Of a stretch of 64,000 nt of DNA, positions 45,026 through 52,913 are shown piece by piece. Origin of the DNA: Tunicatimonas sp964551335. GTDB lineage: Bacteria > Bacteroidota > Bacteroidia > Cytophagales > Cyclobacteriaceae. The DNA lies in assembly GCA_964551335.1 (NCBI GenBank), contig CAZKCO010000017.1, forward strand, positions 46,719 through 110,718, written 5' to 3'. The number at the start of each line of letters is the position of its first letter. Positions within the stretch are counted from its first letter, which is position 1. Below the pieces are notes generated by a model. It saw only the letters and a program-made list of their open reading frames with translations. It had not been told where the DNA came from and ran no database searches. A program made the translations under genes and the position numbers.

Positions 45026-45244
45026 ATGAAAGTACAACTACAATATTTAAACGATCAGGAAGGAAATCTGACAGCCGTTCAGATTCCGATTGAGGATTGG
45101 AAAAAGCTTGAGAAAAGAATAAAGAAATATGAACAAGCTTTTCAAGTAAAAGAAGATTTAACGGCAGCATTTGAAGAAGTTAAACAAATGAGAGCTGGTA
45201 AAATTTCCAAACAAACATTGTCAGAATTTCTGAATGAACTATAA
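45026..45244 (+). CDS. antitoxin-like protein, cassette 3
   Basis: 72 residues. The N-terminal strand KVQLQYLNDQEGNLTAVQIP and the motif IEDWKKLEKRIKKYEQ resemble RelB/Phd-type antitoxins of Bacteroidota that precede RelE/ParE toxins; the C-terminal half is helical (FEEVKQMRAGKISKQTLSEF) and would wrap the toxin. It overlaps the toxin gene by 11 bp, the normal arrangement for such a pair. It is the first gene in its cassette, 41 bp from the boundary. Confidence 0.78.
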   Translation: MKVQLQYLNDQEGNLTAVQIPIEDWKKLEKRIKKYEQAFQVKEDLTAAFEEVKQMRAGKISKQTLSEFLNEL

Positions 45245-45563
45245 GGTAATTCCTACTCCTCGGTTCAAACGACAAGCCAAGAAACTGCTTAAGAAATACA
45301 ATTCATTATCTGCCGAACTACAGGCATTCGAACGGGATTTGATGGCTAATCCTGTACAAGGACAAAGCCTTGGACAAAATGTTTATAAAGTAAGAGTTGC
45401 TGTTAAAAGTAAAGGGAAGGGTAAAAGTGGTGGATTACGTGTGATCACTTATTTGATTACAGAAGAAGAGGAAATTTATTTGCTGACTATCTATGACAAA
45501 TCAGAGATAGAAAGCGTACATAACAAGACCTTAAAGGAGATAATAAAAGAAATCAATGAATGA
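45234..45563 (+). CDS. RelE/ParE-type toxin, cassette 3
   Basis: 109 residues. TPRFKRQAKKLLKKYNSLSA at the start, YKVRVAVKSKGKGKSGGLRV in the middle and EIYLLTIYDKSEIESV near the end are characteristic of the RelE/ParE fold, with the basic surface used by ribosome-dependent RNases or gyrase inhibitors. Which of the two applies cannot be told. The distal core of the cassette (GCCTAAC) begins 8 bp after the stop. Toxin-antitoxin pairs are typical stabilisers of cassette arrays. Confidence 0.85.
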   Translation: MNYKVIPTPRFKRQAKKLLKKYNSLSAELQAFERDLMANPVQGQSLGQNVYKVRVAVKSKGKGKSGGLRVITYLITEEEEIYLLTIYDKSEIESVHNKTLKEIIKEINE

Positions 45564-45570
45564 AGCAGGC

Positions 45571-45577
45571 GCCTAAC
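45571..45577. other. attC-like site e, left core only
   Basis: GCCTAAC is the exact complement of GTTAGGC at 44984-44990, the start of the same cassette. The rest of the site is missing: two bases later the sequence becomes the same enolase-gene tail found after site b. Confidence 0.6.
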
Positions 45578-45588
45578 ACAATGAAAAT

Positions 45589-45605
45589 AATCTTCACCGA
45601 AGATC
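45589..45605 (-). terminator. terminator of the enolase-like fragment 2
   Basis: On the minus strand GATCTTC GGT GAAGATT, then ATTTTCATTG; a G-U pair replaces one pair of the copy at 43441-43457. Confidence 0.5.
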
Positions 45606-45611
45606 ATATTT

Positions 45612-45749
45612 TCAATCAAAGAAATTCTTGTCATCTTCTTCCAGATATTGTTTTGCTGCTTCCACAATAAATTCAACCCCCAGGCCCGGACGGTCCGAAA
45701 CGGCAATAAGGCCATCTTTCACGATAGGATCGGGAAGACCTTCAATAAG
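45612..45749 (-). pseudogene. C-terminal fragment of the same enolase-superfamily enzyme, copy 2
   Basis: 46 codons, LIEGLPDPIVKDGLIAVSD then PGLGVEFIVEAAKQYLEE and a closing NFFD, almost identical to the end of the copy at 43464-43694 but shorter. The interval from 45750 to 46300 has no supportable gene; it contains palindrome C and otherwise AT-rich sequence. Confidence 0.75.
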
Positions 45750-46041
45750 CTAATTAATTCTGTTTTATACCTGGTACACTTTTTAATGAATTGGACAATG
45801 TCTATTAAAGCACCGGAAGATATTCGCTCAACTTGATGTATTGATGCCAGGTAATCATTACTGAGCTGGATAAGTTTACCTTAATCACTCCACCCTATTA
45901 AATTATAGGAAATTATAAGTCATAGCAGGGGAATTGTTGCATGAAGGTAAGGATGAAATTTTTGGAATGCTTCACTATGTTACTCTAACTGAGAATTATG
46001 TAGGCATTCATAAGTATTTCGGTGACCGTCGCGCGGTATAT

Positions 46042-46164
46042 CCTTGCCGGTGGACGCCACGCGGATGAGGTCCGGCCTGGAAGGCTTTGCGCCAGGCGAA
46101 TTCCGGTGGCCGGCACCCGGCATCTCCCGCATAGTAGGGGGAGACCCCGCAACAGGTGCGGGGT
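46042..46164. repeat. mosaic palindrome, copy C
   Basis: Inverted relative to B. It combines CCGGTGGACGCCACGCGG and GATGAGG (shared with D), a unit AGGCCTGG-type hairpin of its own, GCGAATTCCGG (shared with A and D) and the 47-base block shared exactly with B (46103-46149). Several overlapping ORFs here are on both strands and show no protein-like signal. Confidence 0.85.
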
Positions 46165-46300
46165 GATCGTACCAGTTTTTTTTGTCCACCTACTTGAGGA
46201 ATTAGCAAGAGAAGTAACAATATGGTGTAATATGATGTAAAGCGTCTATAGTCCGGCGTTTTTATGGGTAAGTAACCAAAGTGATAAGGCACAAATTGAT

Positions 46301-46759
46301 ATGGAAACTATTCGTTTAAGAAAGGCAACACTAAAAGACAAAGCAGTGGCAATTGGCTTTGATTATAGCCTTAATCAAGTTGAGCATATCGAGCTAAAGA
46401 GAGCGGATAAGATAACCAAAGCAATAATGGACGAGGAATGTTTTATCATCCTGGCCGATAACCGAGCCGTTGGTTTTATCCTATTTGATTATCGCTTTTT
46501 TGACCAAGGGTGGATAGAACTCATTATAATAGACGAAGAATTTAGAGGCAAAGGGATAGGCGGACAAGCCATTGACCTGATATGCAACCAAAGTAAGACG
46601 AATAAGGTGTTTACTTCAACGAATAGTTCTAATACACAAATGCAAAAAGCATTAACTAAAGTTGGTTTTTCGTTTGCGGGTGAAATAAACGGGTTAGACG
46701 AAGGAGATCCTGAACTGTTCTATTTTAAAACGACTGACGATAGGAAAACGAGAAACTAA
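46301..46759 (+). CDS. GNAT-family N-acetyltransferase
   Basis: 152 residues. The acetyl-CoA motif A is IIIDEEFRGKGIGGQAIDLI, preceded by VGFILFDYRFFDQGWIEL and followed by TKVGFSFAGEINGLDEGDPE. The substrate is unknown. AT-rich and on the plus strand like the cassettes; a core-like GCCCACAAC lies 20 bp after its stop and a degenerate GATAAGGCAC precedes it, so it may be a decayed cassette. Confidence 0.9.
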   Translation: METIRLRKATLKDKAVAIGFDYSLNQVEHIELKRADKITKAIMDEECFIILADNRAVGFILFDYRFFDQGWIELIIIDEEFRGKGIGGQAIDLICNQSKTNKVFTSTNSSNTQMQKALTKVGFSFAGEINGLDEGDPELFYFKTTDDRKTRN

Positions 46760-46822
46760 ACCGAAGAAAGAAACGCCAGCCCACAACAACTAAGTGTAGT
46801 CGCATAATAACTTATGTACGTT

Positions 46823-46930
46823 TTCCCCGGATGAGGCTCCGCGAATTCCGGTGGACGCCACGCGGGGTCTCTCACAGTCTAAGCAGGAGATGCCGGTCGG
46901 CGCCCCGACGGAATAAATCCGGCAAGAATA
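46823..46930. repeat. mosaic palindrome, copy D
   Basis: It begins TTCCCCGGATGAGGCTC as in A, carries GTGGACGCCACGCGG as in C, GGGGTCTC...GGAGATGCCGG as in B and C, and TCGGCGCCCCGACGG as in B, ending CCGGCAAGAAT. The remaining 46760-47038 holds no gene. Confidence 0.85.
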
Positions 46931-47038
46931 TTTCCTTTTTGTCCCTAAGTTAGTCTGTCATTACAACCAAGGCTTGGTGTGACCGGAACGAGCTAGACTA
47001 CTCGTCCTGACATACAGTATTGATTGTTGGAGGCAATT

Positions 47039-47635
47039 TCACGCATTATTCGGTTTCATCTTGAGAGCATAAACCGACTGATAAGAGGTAGTATCGGCAT
47101 AGAAATTATCAAGGGCGGTACGCGTTTCCGGATCGAGGAAATTAATCAATGGCTGTTCCACCTCAAAGAGCTTTTTCAACGACAGCCGGATACGCCTATC
47201 CCATTCCGGATAGTATCGTTCAAAATCATCAGGATGCACCACCCGGCGGCAGGTTGGATCTCCACAGTCCACTTTCATAGGAGCTTCCAGGTTAAAAATG
47301 CTATACTCGTCGGTAATCTGTTCTCCTGCCTGAATATCCCGAATGGCAATCTCAAACCCATATCCCGTACTGATGGTATTGAAGTTGCAGCAGTGGTTGA
47401 CATACTTGGCAAAGTCCCAGCTTACAATCCGGCATCCATGCTCATCCTTATAGGAGTATTTATCAATAACCGACTGCATTTCAGCAGAGTGCATCAAATA
47501 GTCTGTCGGGGAAATGCATATTTCCAGACTATCTTTGACATACGTAATCGTTCCTTCGGGTAAGTCAGCCGTAGCAAAAACACCGTATCCGATGGTGTCA
47601 TTGATATATTTTAGGGCGCTATGGGGATGAATCAT
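47039..47635 (-). CDS. SET-domain protein-lysine methyltransferase-like
   Basis: 198 residues. The SET fold shows GYGVFATADLPEGTITYV at the start, FAKYVNHCCNFNTIS (the NHxC core) and AGEQITDEYSIF with the catalytic Tyr; a post-SET-like CGDPTCRRVV follows. Bacterial SET proteins methylate a few proteins; the target here is not evident. It is 10 bp downstream of the 2OG oxygenase gene on the same strand, so the two are co-transcribed. Confidence 0.9.
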   Translation of the reverse strand: MIHPHSALKYINDTIGYGVFATADLPEGTITYVKDSLEICISPTDYLMHSAEMQSVIDKYSYKDEHGCRIVSWDFAKYVNHCCNFNTISTGYGFEIAIRDIQAGEQITDEYSIFNLEAPMKVDCGDPTCRRVVHPDDFERYYPEWDRRIRLSLKKLFEVEQPLINFLDPETRTALDNFYADTTSYQSVYALKMKPNNA

Positions 47636-47645
47636 CGTTTAAAAA

Positions 47646-48272
47646 TTATCCGAAAAACTGTCCTAAGGAAGCAGGTTGGTGCAGCAACCACCCGGTCAGG
47701 CTATACCTATCTTTATAGGACTGGAGTACGCTGTGGGGAACGGTGTCGCTCCTGAAAAAAACACAGCGGCCCTTGATGGGAGTAACGATGGTGGACTGCT
47801 CCCCGTGAAATATCTCCAATTCTCCTCCGTCTCCCGGTTGCCAATCCTCGTTCAGGTAAATAATCACCGAAATTATCCGGTTATTTCGGTTTTGAAACTG
47901 ATCCAGGTGTTTGGCATACCTACCGCCCGGCGGATAGTTGGCGAAGTGAAACTCATAGCCGGAAAGACTCAAAAAACAATACCGGTTAAAGATGTAGATG
48001 ATCTCATCTACCAGCTCCCAGAATGGTTGAAGTTCGGTATCTCTCCCCCTATCCAACCAGTAAGTTGAGTCGCCCCGTATTTGCTCGTTCACGGTATTCC
48101 GGTCCAGCGCCCCTATTCCGGCTTGGGAGAAGGCAGGAAGCCGGGACAGGAAAAAATGCCGGACGTTTTCGTAATGATCCCCCGTCAAAAAGCAGTCAAT
48201 AACCACAAAATCTTTACTAGAGAGTTCATCCACCCAGGATAACCACTTCTCTAAACTATGAAGTTTGTTCAC
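47646..48272 (-). CDS. 2OG-Fe(II) oxygenase, prolyl-4-hydroxylase type
   Basis: 208 residues. The jelly-roll core has YAKHLDQFQNRNNRIISVII (HxD metal pair), NEDWQPGDGGELEIF and the distal His and Arg in VPHSVLQSYKDRYSLTGWL. Such enzymes hydroxylate protein prolines or small molecules. It forms a two-gene operon with the SET gene; a protein target common to both is possible but unproven. The 48273-48794 interval has only a CCCCCTTGGGGGG palindrome (about 48558) and a possible remnant. Confidence 0.9.
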   Translation of the reverse strand: MNKLHSLEKWLSWVDELSSKDFVVIDCFLTGDHYENVRHFFLSRLPAFSQAGIGALDRNTVNEQIRGDSTYWLDRGRDTELQPFWELVDEIIYIFNRYCFLSLSGYEFHFANYPPGGRYAKHLDQFQNRNNRIISVIIYLNEDWQPGDGGELEIFHGEQSTIVTPIKGRCVFFRSDTVPHSVLQSYKDRYSLTGWLLHQPASLGQFFG

Positions 48273-48794
48273 CTATAAAAAAAGTGAGCGAATATAAAGA
48301 AAATGATCGAACAAACAAGCTTAGTCAAGATTCCTTAACAAATCCTTCTTTGAGAACTTTTTTTATCAGAATCAGCTTCCAACGATCACTTTATACCAAT
48401 AAAGTCCGATTAGTGCGCATTTGTAAGATGTGTTTCTATTTCTTCTCACGTATGCGTTAGCAGGTATTTCATTCCCCCCACGCACCCCCCAGGAGAGACA
48501 GGAGAGAGAGGAAGTAGTAGCTTATCAAAAAGTGTATACCTTAAGTATCCAATACTATCCCCCTTGGGGGGGAAGATCAGTCCAAAGCGCAATAACAAAC
48601 CAATAGTAGTATTACACTGGATAATGAGAAAGGTATCATCAGGCGTAAAAATTCCTTATCCAGGACAAAATGAAGTATCAGTGGAATGGAAAAACCTGAT
48701 TCTGGATGGTGCTCCATTGCAAAAAGCTGAATACTTTGGTCAAGCCAAGTGGCAATTCAGCAAGAGAGACGAAAACTGGCAAGCGGTCGTATTT

Positions 48795-49661
48795 ATGAGA
48801 AAGAAGATTCTGATTACAGGAAGTTCCGGGCATTCGGGCCATCAGATTGCCGATTTACTTCAACCGGCCTATGAGATTATTGGCGTAGATATAGCAGAAG
48901 GGAAATACACTACGCAAAAAGGCAGCCTCACTGATAAAGATTTTATTTCCTCAGTAACGCGGGGCGTTCACGCTATTATCCATACAGCTTCGCTGCACGC
49001 TCCGCACGTGCCAACCCATTCCCGCCGAGCGTTCGTAGATACCAATATTATCGGCACCTTACATCTGTTGGAGGCCGCCGAAGAAAATCAGGTTCAGAAG
49101 TTTATTTATACCAGCACCACCTCCCTGTACGGTGAAAGTTTGCACGACGAAGCGCAGGCGGTATGGGTCACCGAAGACACCCCCACCATTCCCCGCGACA
49201 TCTACGACATCACCAAAATAGCCGCCGAGGGGCTGTGCCGTGATTTCTTCCAGCAGAAAGGACTACAAACCAGCGTGCTGCGGGTTTCCCGCTTCTGGAA
49301 TGAGCCTTTGGAACAGAAGATACTGTACCGGATGTACCGGGGCCTGGATGTGCGGGATGTCGCCTACGCCCACCAACTAGCCATTGAGAAAGATTTTGAC
49401 AGGTTTGAAGTCTACAATATTTCGGCCCAAACCATCTTCACCCAAGCTGATCTCGTGGCCCTAAAGCATAATGCCCGACAGTTGTTGCAGCAAAGGATAC
49501 CCAAGCTAGTCACTTACTATCAGCAGATGCATTGGAGCATACCCGATTCAATTGATAGAGTCTACGCCATTGATAAGGCAAAGAATGATTTGGGCTACAC
49601 TCCCAGATTTAATATCGACCAACTGTTAGACGAACAAATGGATGTGAATAGGAAAGGTTAA
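48795..49661 (+). CDS. NAD-dependent epimerase/dehydratase (extended SDR)
   Basis: 288 residues from the ATG at 48795, which directly precedes the Rossmann strand KKILITGSSGHSGHQIADLL. The active site has TSTTSLYGES and YDITKIAAEGL (Tyr and Lys). A longer frame opens at 48564 but its first 77 residues (for example PGQNEVSVEWKNLILDGAPL) do not belong to the fold and may be a remnant of another gene. The region after VLRVSRFWNEP is compact, suggesting the substrate domain is shortened. Substrate unknown. Confidence 0.85.
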   Translation: MRKKILITGSSGHSGHQIADLLQPAYEIIGVDIAEGKYTTQKGSLTDKDFISSVTRGVHAIIHTASLHAPHVPTHSRRAFVDTNIIGTLHLLEAAEENQVQKFIYTSTTSLYGESLHDEAQAVWVTEDTPTIPRDIYDITKIAAEGLCRDFFQQKGLQTSVLRVSRFWNEPLEQKILYRMYRGLDVRDVAYAHQLAIEKDFDRFEVYNISAQTIFTQADLVALKHNARQLLQQRIPKLVTYYQQMHWSIPDSIDRVYAIDKAKNDLGYTPRFNIDQLLDEQMDVNRKG

Positions 49662-49696
49662 TCTACCACCATAAGGCAAATTACTTTTCTACTAAC

Positions 49697-50920
49697 TTAT
49701 TCCGGTTCAGGATACGCAAAAGCCAATGGCTCATTCACCTTTTCGTGCCAGGGCAACCCGTACTGGTTGAGGGCTTCCATAAACGGGTCGGGATCAAACT
49801 CCTCTACATTATACACTCCGGGCCGCATCCACTGCTTGGTCAGCATCAGCATAGCCCCGATCATGGAGGGTACGCCGGTGGTGTAGGAAACGGCCTGAGC
49901 CCCTACCTCGCGGTAGGTTTCGGCGTGGTCGCAGTTATTGTACACGTAGTAGGTTTTCTCCTGTCCGTCCTTGACGCCTTTAATCTGGCAGCCAATAGAG
50001 GTTTGTCCCTGATAGCCCTCCCCCAGCGAGGCCGGTTCGGGCAGCACCGCTTTCAGAAACTCCAGCGGAATAATCTCCTGGCCGTTAAACTTCACCGGAT
50101 CAATGCGGGTCATGCCCACGTTTTCCAGCACCCGCAGGTGGGTAATATACTGAGGCGAAAAAGTCATCCAGAACCGGGCCCGCTTCAGGTGGGGAATATT
50201 CTGGGTTAGCGATTCCAATTCTTCGTGGTACAACAAGTAGGATTCCTTCTCGCCAATACCGGGGTAGTTTATTGGCTGATGAATCTCCAGAGGCTCGGTT
50301 TCTTCCCACTCCCCGTTCTCCCAGTAACGCCCGTTCTGCGTAATCTCCCGGATATTTATTTCGGGATTAAAGTTAGTGGCAAAGGCTTTGCCGTGGTCAC
50401 CCGCATTGCAGTCTACAATATCCAGATAGTGAATTTCGTCAAAGTGGTGCTTCTGGGCGTAAGCGGTAAACACCCCGGTGACGCCCGGATCAAAGCCGCA
50501 GCCTAGCAGCGCCATAATACCAGCTTGCTCAAATCTTTCGCGGTAGGCCCACTGCCATTTATACTCAAACTTGGCTACATCGCGCGGCTCATAGTTGGCC
50601 GTATCCAGATAATGCACTTTGGTAGCCAAACAGGCATCCATAATCGTAAGGTCCTGATAGGGTAAGGCTACGTTGATTACCAAGGCTGGCTCAAATTGCT
50701 CAATCAGCTGCACAATGTCAGGTACCACATCCGCATCCAGTTGGGCAGTTTGGATAGATGCATCGGGGAATTTTTCTCTAACGCTCTCGGCAATCTGATC
50801 ACACTTAGCTTTGGTTCGGCTAGCTAACATTATTTCGGTGAATACCGACGATACCTCGGCACATTTGTGGACTACTACATTGCCCACTCCTCCGGCTCCA
50901 ATAATTAGTACTTTGCTCAT
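49697..50920 (-). CDS. saccharopine-dehydrogenase family; carboxynorspermidine synthase-like
   Basis: 407 residues. The NAD(P) motif is VLIIGAGGVGNVVVHKCA; LLGCGFDPGVTGVFTAYAQK and CNAGDHGKAFATNFNPEINI are typical of carboxy(nor)spermidine dehydrogenases, and ENVGMTRIDPVKFNG-QEI with TSIGCQIKG near the end agrees with that family rather than lysine-pathway saccharopine dehydrogenases. It would reductively condense aspartate semialdehyde with a diamine. The decarboxylase partner (NspC) is not in the window. The base composition is ordinary chromosomal. Confidence 0.88.
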   Translation of the reverse strand: MSKVLIIGAGGVGNVVVHKCAEVSSVFTEIMLASRTKAKCDQIAESVREKFPDASIQTAQLDADVVPDIVQLIEQFEPALVINVALPYQDLTIMDACLATKVHYLDTANYEPRDVAKFEYKWQWAYRERFEQAGIMALLGCGFDPGVTGVFTAYAQKHHFDEIHYLDIVDCNAGDHGKAFATNFNPEINIREITQNGRYWENGEWEETEPLEIHQPINYPGIGEKESYLLYHEELESLTQNIPHLKRARFWMTFSPQYITHLRVLENVGMTRIDPVKFNGQEIIPLEFLKAVLPEPASLGEGYQGQTSIGCQIKGVKDGQEKTYYVYNNCDHAETYREVGAQAVSYTTGVPSMIGAMLMLTKQWMRPGVYNVEEFDPDPFMEALNQYGLPWHEKVNEPLAFAYPEPE

Positions 50921-51085
50921 GACTTACAATTAAGAATTAAAAAAAAACGGACAGCATTTTATCTTCCCTGCTCCGTACCGCAAAAATAGAGAATCAATCA
51001 AGCTGATTAAAAATTAGCACTTGCATTTATTAAAGAACTTTTTTACCCAGTCAATGTTGTATCTACAATTGACTGATCCAACATT

Positions 51086-51535
51086 ATGCAAATCGAACAG
51101 GAAATAAAGCAGACCAAATTTAAAGACCCATTTCATAAAGCAGTACTCAATATCAAGTTTACTGCCAATTGGCTTTCGGCCGCTTCGTTGCCCATTTTTA
51201 AAAAGTACGGTATCTCGGAAGAGCAATTCAATGTGCTACGTATTCTGAAGGGGCAGTATCCTAACCCTTCTCCATTGCAACTGATTACCGAACGCATGCT
51301 CAACCGCATGTCGAACGCCACTCGCTTGGTAGAAAAACTACGTCTTAACGGCTACGTCACTAGAGAGATTTGTCCGGAAAACCGCCGTCGGGTTAACATT
51401 CTTATTACCGAAAAAGGGTTAGAATTACTGAAGAAAGTTTCGCCCGAAATAGATCAGGCGCTCAGTAACCAAAATCAGCTAACCGATAGTGAGGTAGATC
51501 AACTTAACGAACTGCTGGATAAACTAAGGAGCTAA
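51086..51535 (+). CDS. MarR-family transcriptional regulator
   Basis: 149 residues. A winged helix with LFKKYGISEEQFNVLRIL-like first half, recognition region RMLNRMSNATRLVEKLRLNG and wing YVTREICPENRRRVNILIT. Dimer helices flank it. It overlaps the end of proA by four bases on the opposite strand. Ligand and targets are not indicated. Confidence 0.93.
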   Translation: MQIEQEIKQTKFKDPFHKAVLNIKFTANWLSAASLPIFKKYGISEEQFNVLRILKGQYPNPSPLQLITERMLNRMSNATRLVEKLRLNGYVTREICPENRRRVNILITEKGLELLKKVSPEIDQALSNQNQLTDSEVDQLNELLDKLRS

Positions 51536-52791
51536 GGTCGCACCTGACCATTGCCGTAGATTAGCCACTTATAGCTGGTAAGTTCGGGTAGGGCCATCGG
51601 GCCGCGAGCGTGCAACTTCTGGGTACTGATGCCAATCTCGGCCCCCATGCCAAACTCGGCTCCATCGGTATAGGCCGTTGAGGTATTAGCGTACACCGCC
51701 GCCGCATCTACCGACTGCATAAATGTTTGTAGGACTGCTTCATCCTCAGCTATCACCGCCTCACTGTGCTGCGAGCTATACTGGGCAATATGGTCCAGCG
51801 CTTCATCCAGATTTGACACCGTTTTTATCGCCATCCGGTACGAAAGAAACTCCGTTCCGAAATGTTCGGGAAAAGCCGGTTGCAGTAACTCATCCGGATA
51901 CTCACCCGATAGCATGGTGTAGCTTAATTCATCCGCAAAAATCTCAACTTGCTTACTAGCCAGGTCTTTAGTCAACTCCGGCAAATCTTTGAGCCGTTCC
52001 TGATGCACAATCAGGCAGTCCAGTGCATTGCACACACTTACCCGGCGAGTCTTGGCATTGAAAATAATGTTGCGGCCTTTTTCCAGATCACCACTGATAT
52101 CAAAGTACGTATGAACAATACCTGCCCCGGTTTCAATCACCGGCACTTTGGCATTTTCGCGAACATAATCGATCAGGTTCTGGCTGCCCCGGGGAATAAT
52201 TACATCTACTGCATCTACGGCGTTGAGTAGTTCATGTGTTGCTTCACGAGAAGCCGGTAACAGGTTCATTAAGTGGGGATTAACCCCTGCTGCTTCAAGC
52301 TCGTTTTTAATAACCTTCGCAATAGCCAGATTAGAATATTCAGCGTCGCTACCGCCCTTTAGCACCGATACATTTCCCGCCTTCAGGCAGAGCGAGAAAA
52401 CATCAAAAGTAACATTAGGCCGCGCTTCGTAAATTACTCCAACTACCCCCAATGGCACCGATTTTTTTACTAAACGAAGGCCATTGGGGCGAGTCTTCTC
52501 GTCCAACGTCTTACCTAAAGGCGAAGGTAGATTAGCAACATTACGCATATCCTGAGCAATCGCTTCAATACGAACCGCTGTAAGTTTCAGCCGGTCGTAT
52601 TTCGGATTGGCAGGGTCCATCCGGTCCAGGTCTCGCTGGTTCTCAGTCAGTATGGTTTCTGTATTGGCAACAGCAGCATCAGCCACCGCCAATAGCACTT
52701 GATTAATGGTATCGCTGCTAAGCCGAAGAGCATCTCGACTAGCCTGCTTTATCGGTTGAAAGTCAACCGTACTTTCAATAGTTGTAGACAT
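51532..52791 (-). CDS. proA: glutamate-5-semialdehyde dehydrogenase
   Basis: 419 residues, the usual length. PLGVVGVIYEARPNVTFDVF and SLCLKAGNVSVLKGG are the substrate and NADP regions; the catalytic Cys is in RRVSVCNALDCLIVHQER, and the late GAEFGMGAEIGISTQKLHAR is a clear ProA signature. It makes glutamate semialdehyde from gamma-glutamyl phosphate in proline synthesis. proB is not adjacent. Confidence 0.96.
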   Translation of the reverse strand: MSTTIESTVDFQPIKQASRDALRLSSDTINQVLLAVADAAVANTETILTENQRDLDRMDPANPKYDRLKLTAVRIEAIAQDMRNVANLPSPLGKTLDEKTRPNGLRLVKKSVPLGVVGVIYEARPNVTFDVFSLCLKAGNVSVLKGGSDAEYSNLAIAKVIKNELEAAGVNPHLMNLLPASREATHELLNAVDAVDVIIPRGSQNLIDYVRENAKVPVIETGAGIVHTYFDISGDLEKGRNIIFNAKTRRVSVCNALDCLIVHQERLKDLPELTKDLASKQVEIFADELSYTMLSGEYPDELLQPAFPEHFGTEFLSYRMAIKTVSNLDEALDHIAQYSSQHSEAVIAEDEAVLQTFMQSVDAAAVYANTSTAYTDGAEFGMGAEIGISTQKLHARGPMALPELTSYKWLIYGNGQVRP

Positions 52792-52913
52792 ATCGGTTAA
52801 GTTATGAACCAGAAAGTTACAAAAGGCAAGATTAAATGACTAAACTATAGCCATTATTTACCGATGGGATACCATTGGAGCTTCTTCGTACTACCAAGAA
52901 AATTCCAGAGAGA

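Larger units (their letters stand above)
42431..45577 (+). mobile_element. integron-like gene cassette array without integrase (CALIN-like)
   Basis: Three consecutive cassettes share the layout: core GTTRRRY at the start, one gene or gene pair on the plus strand, then the reverse complement of the same core 4-20 bp after the stop. Pairs: GTTATGCCC (42502) with GGGCATAAC (43403); GTTAGCCAC (44011) with GTGGCTAAC (44858); GTTAGGCAC (44984) with GCGCCTAAC (45569), the last with one mismatch. In integrons the first core half travels with its cassette and pairs with its own distal end, exactly as seen. No tyrosine recombinase gene is in the window. The cassette genes are AT-rich compared with the flanks. 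Confidence 0.75.

Noticed and set aside
46008..46292. Overlapping ORFs on both strands in palindrome C
   Set aside because: GC-rich palindromic DNA gives open frames on both strands by composition.
48564..48794. Longer epimerase starting at 48564
   Set aside because: The extra 77 residues precede the Rossmann strand that begins such proteins; the ATG at 48795 is better placed.
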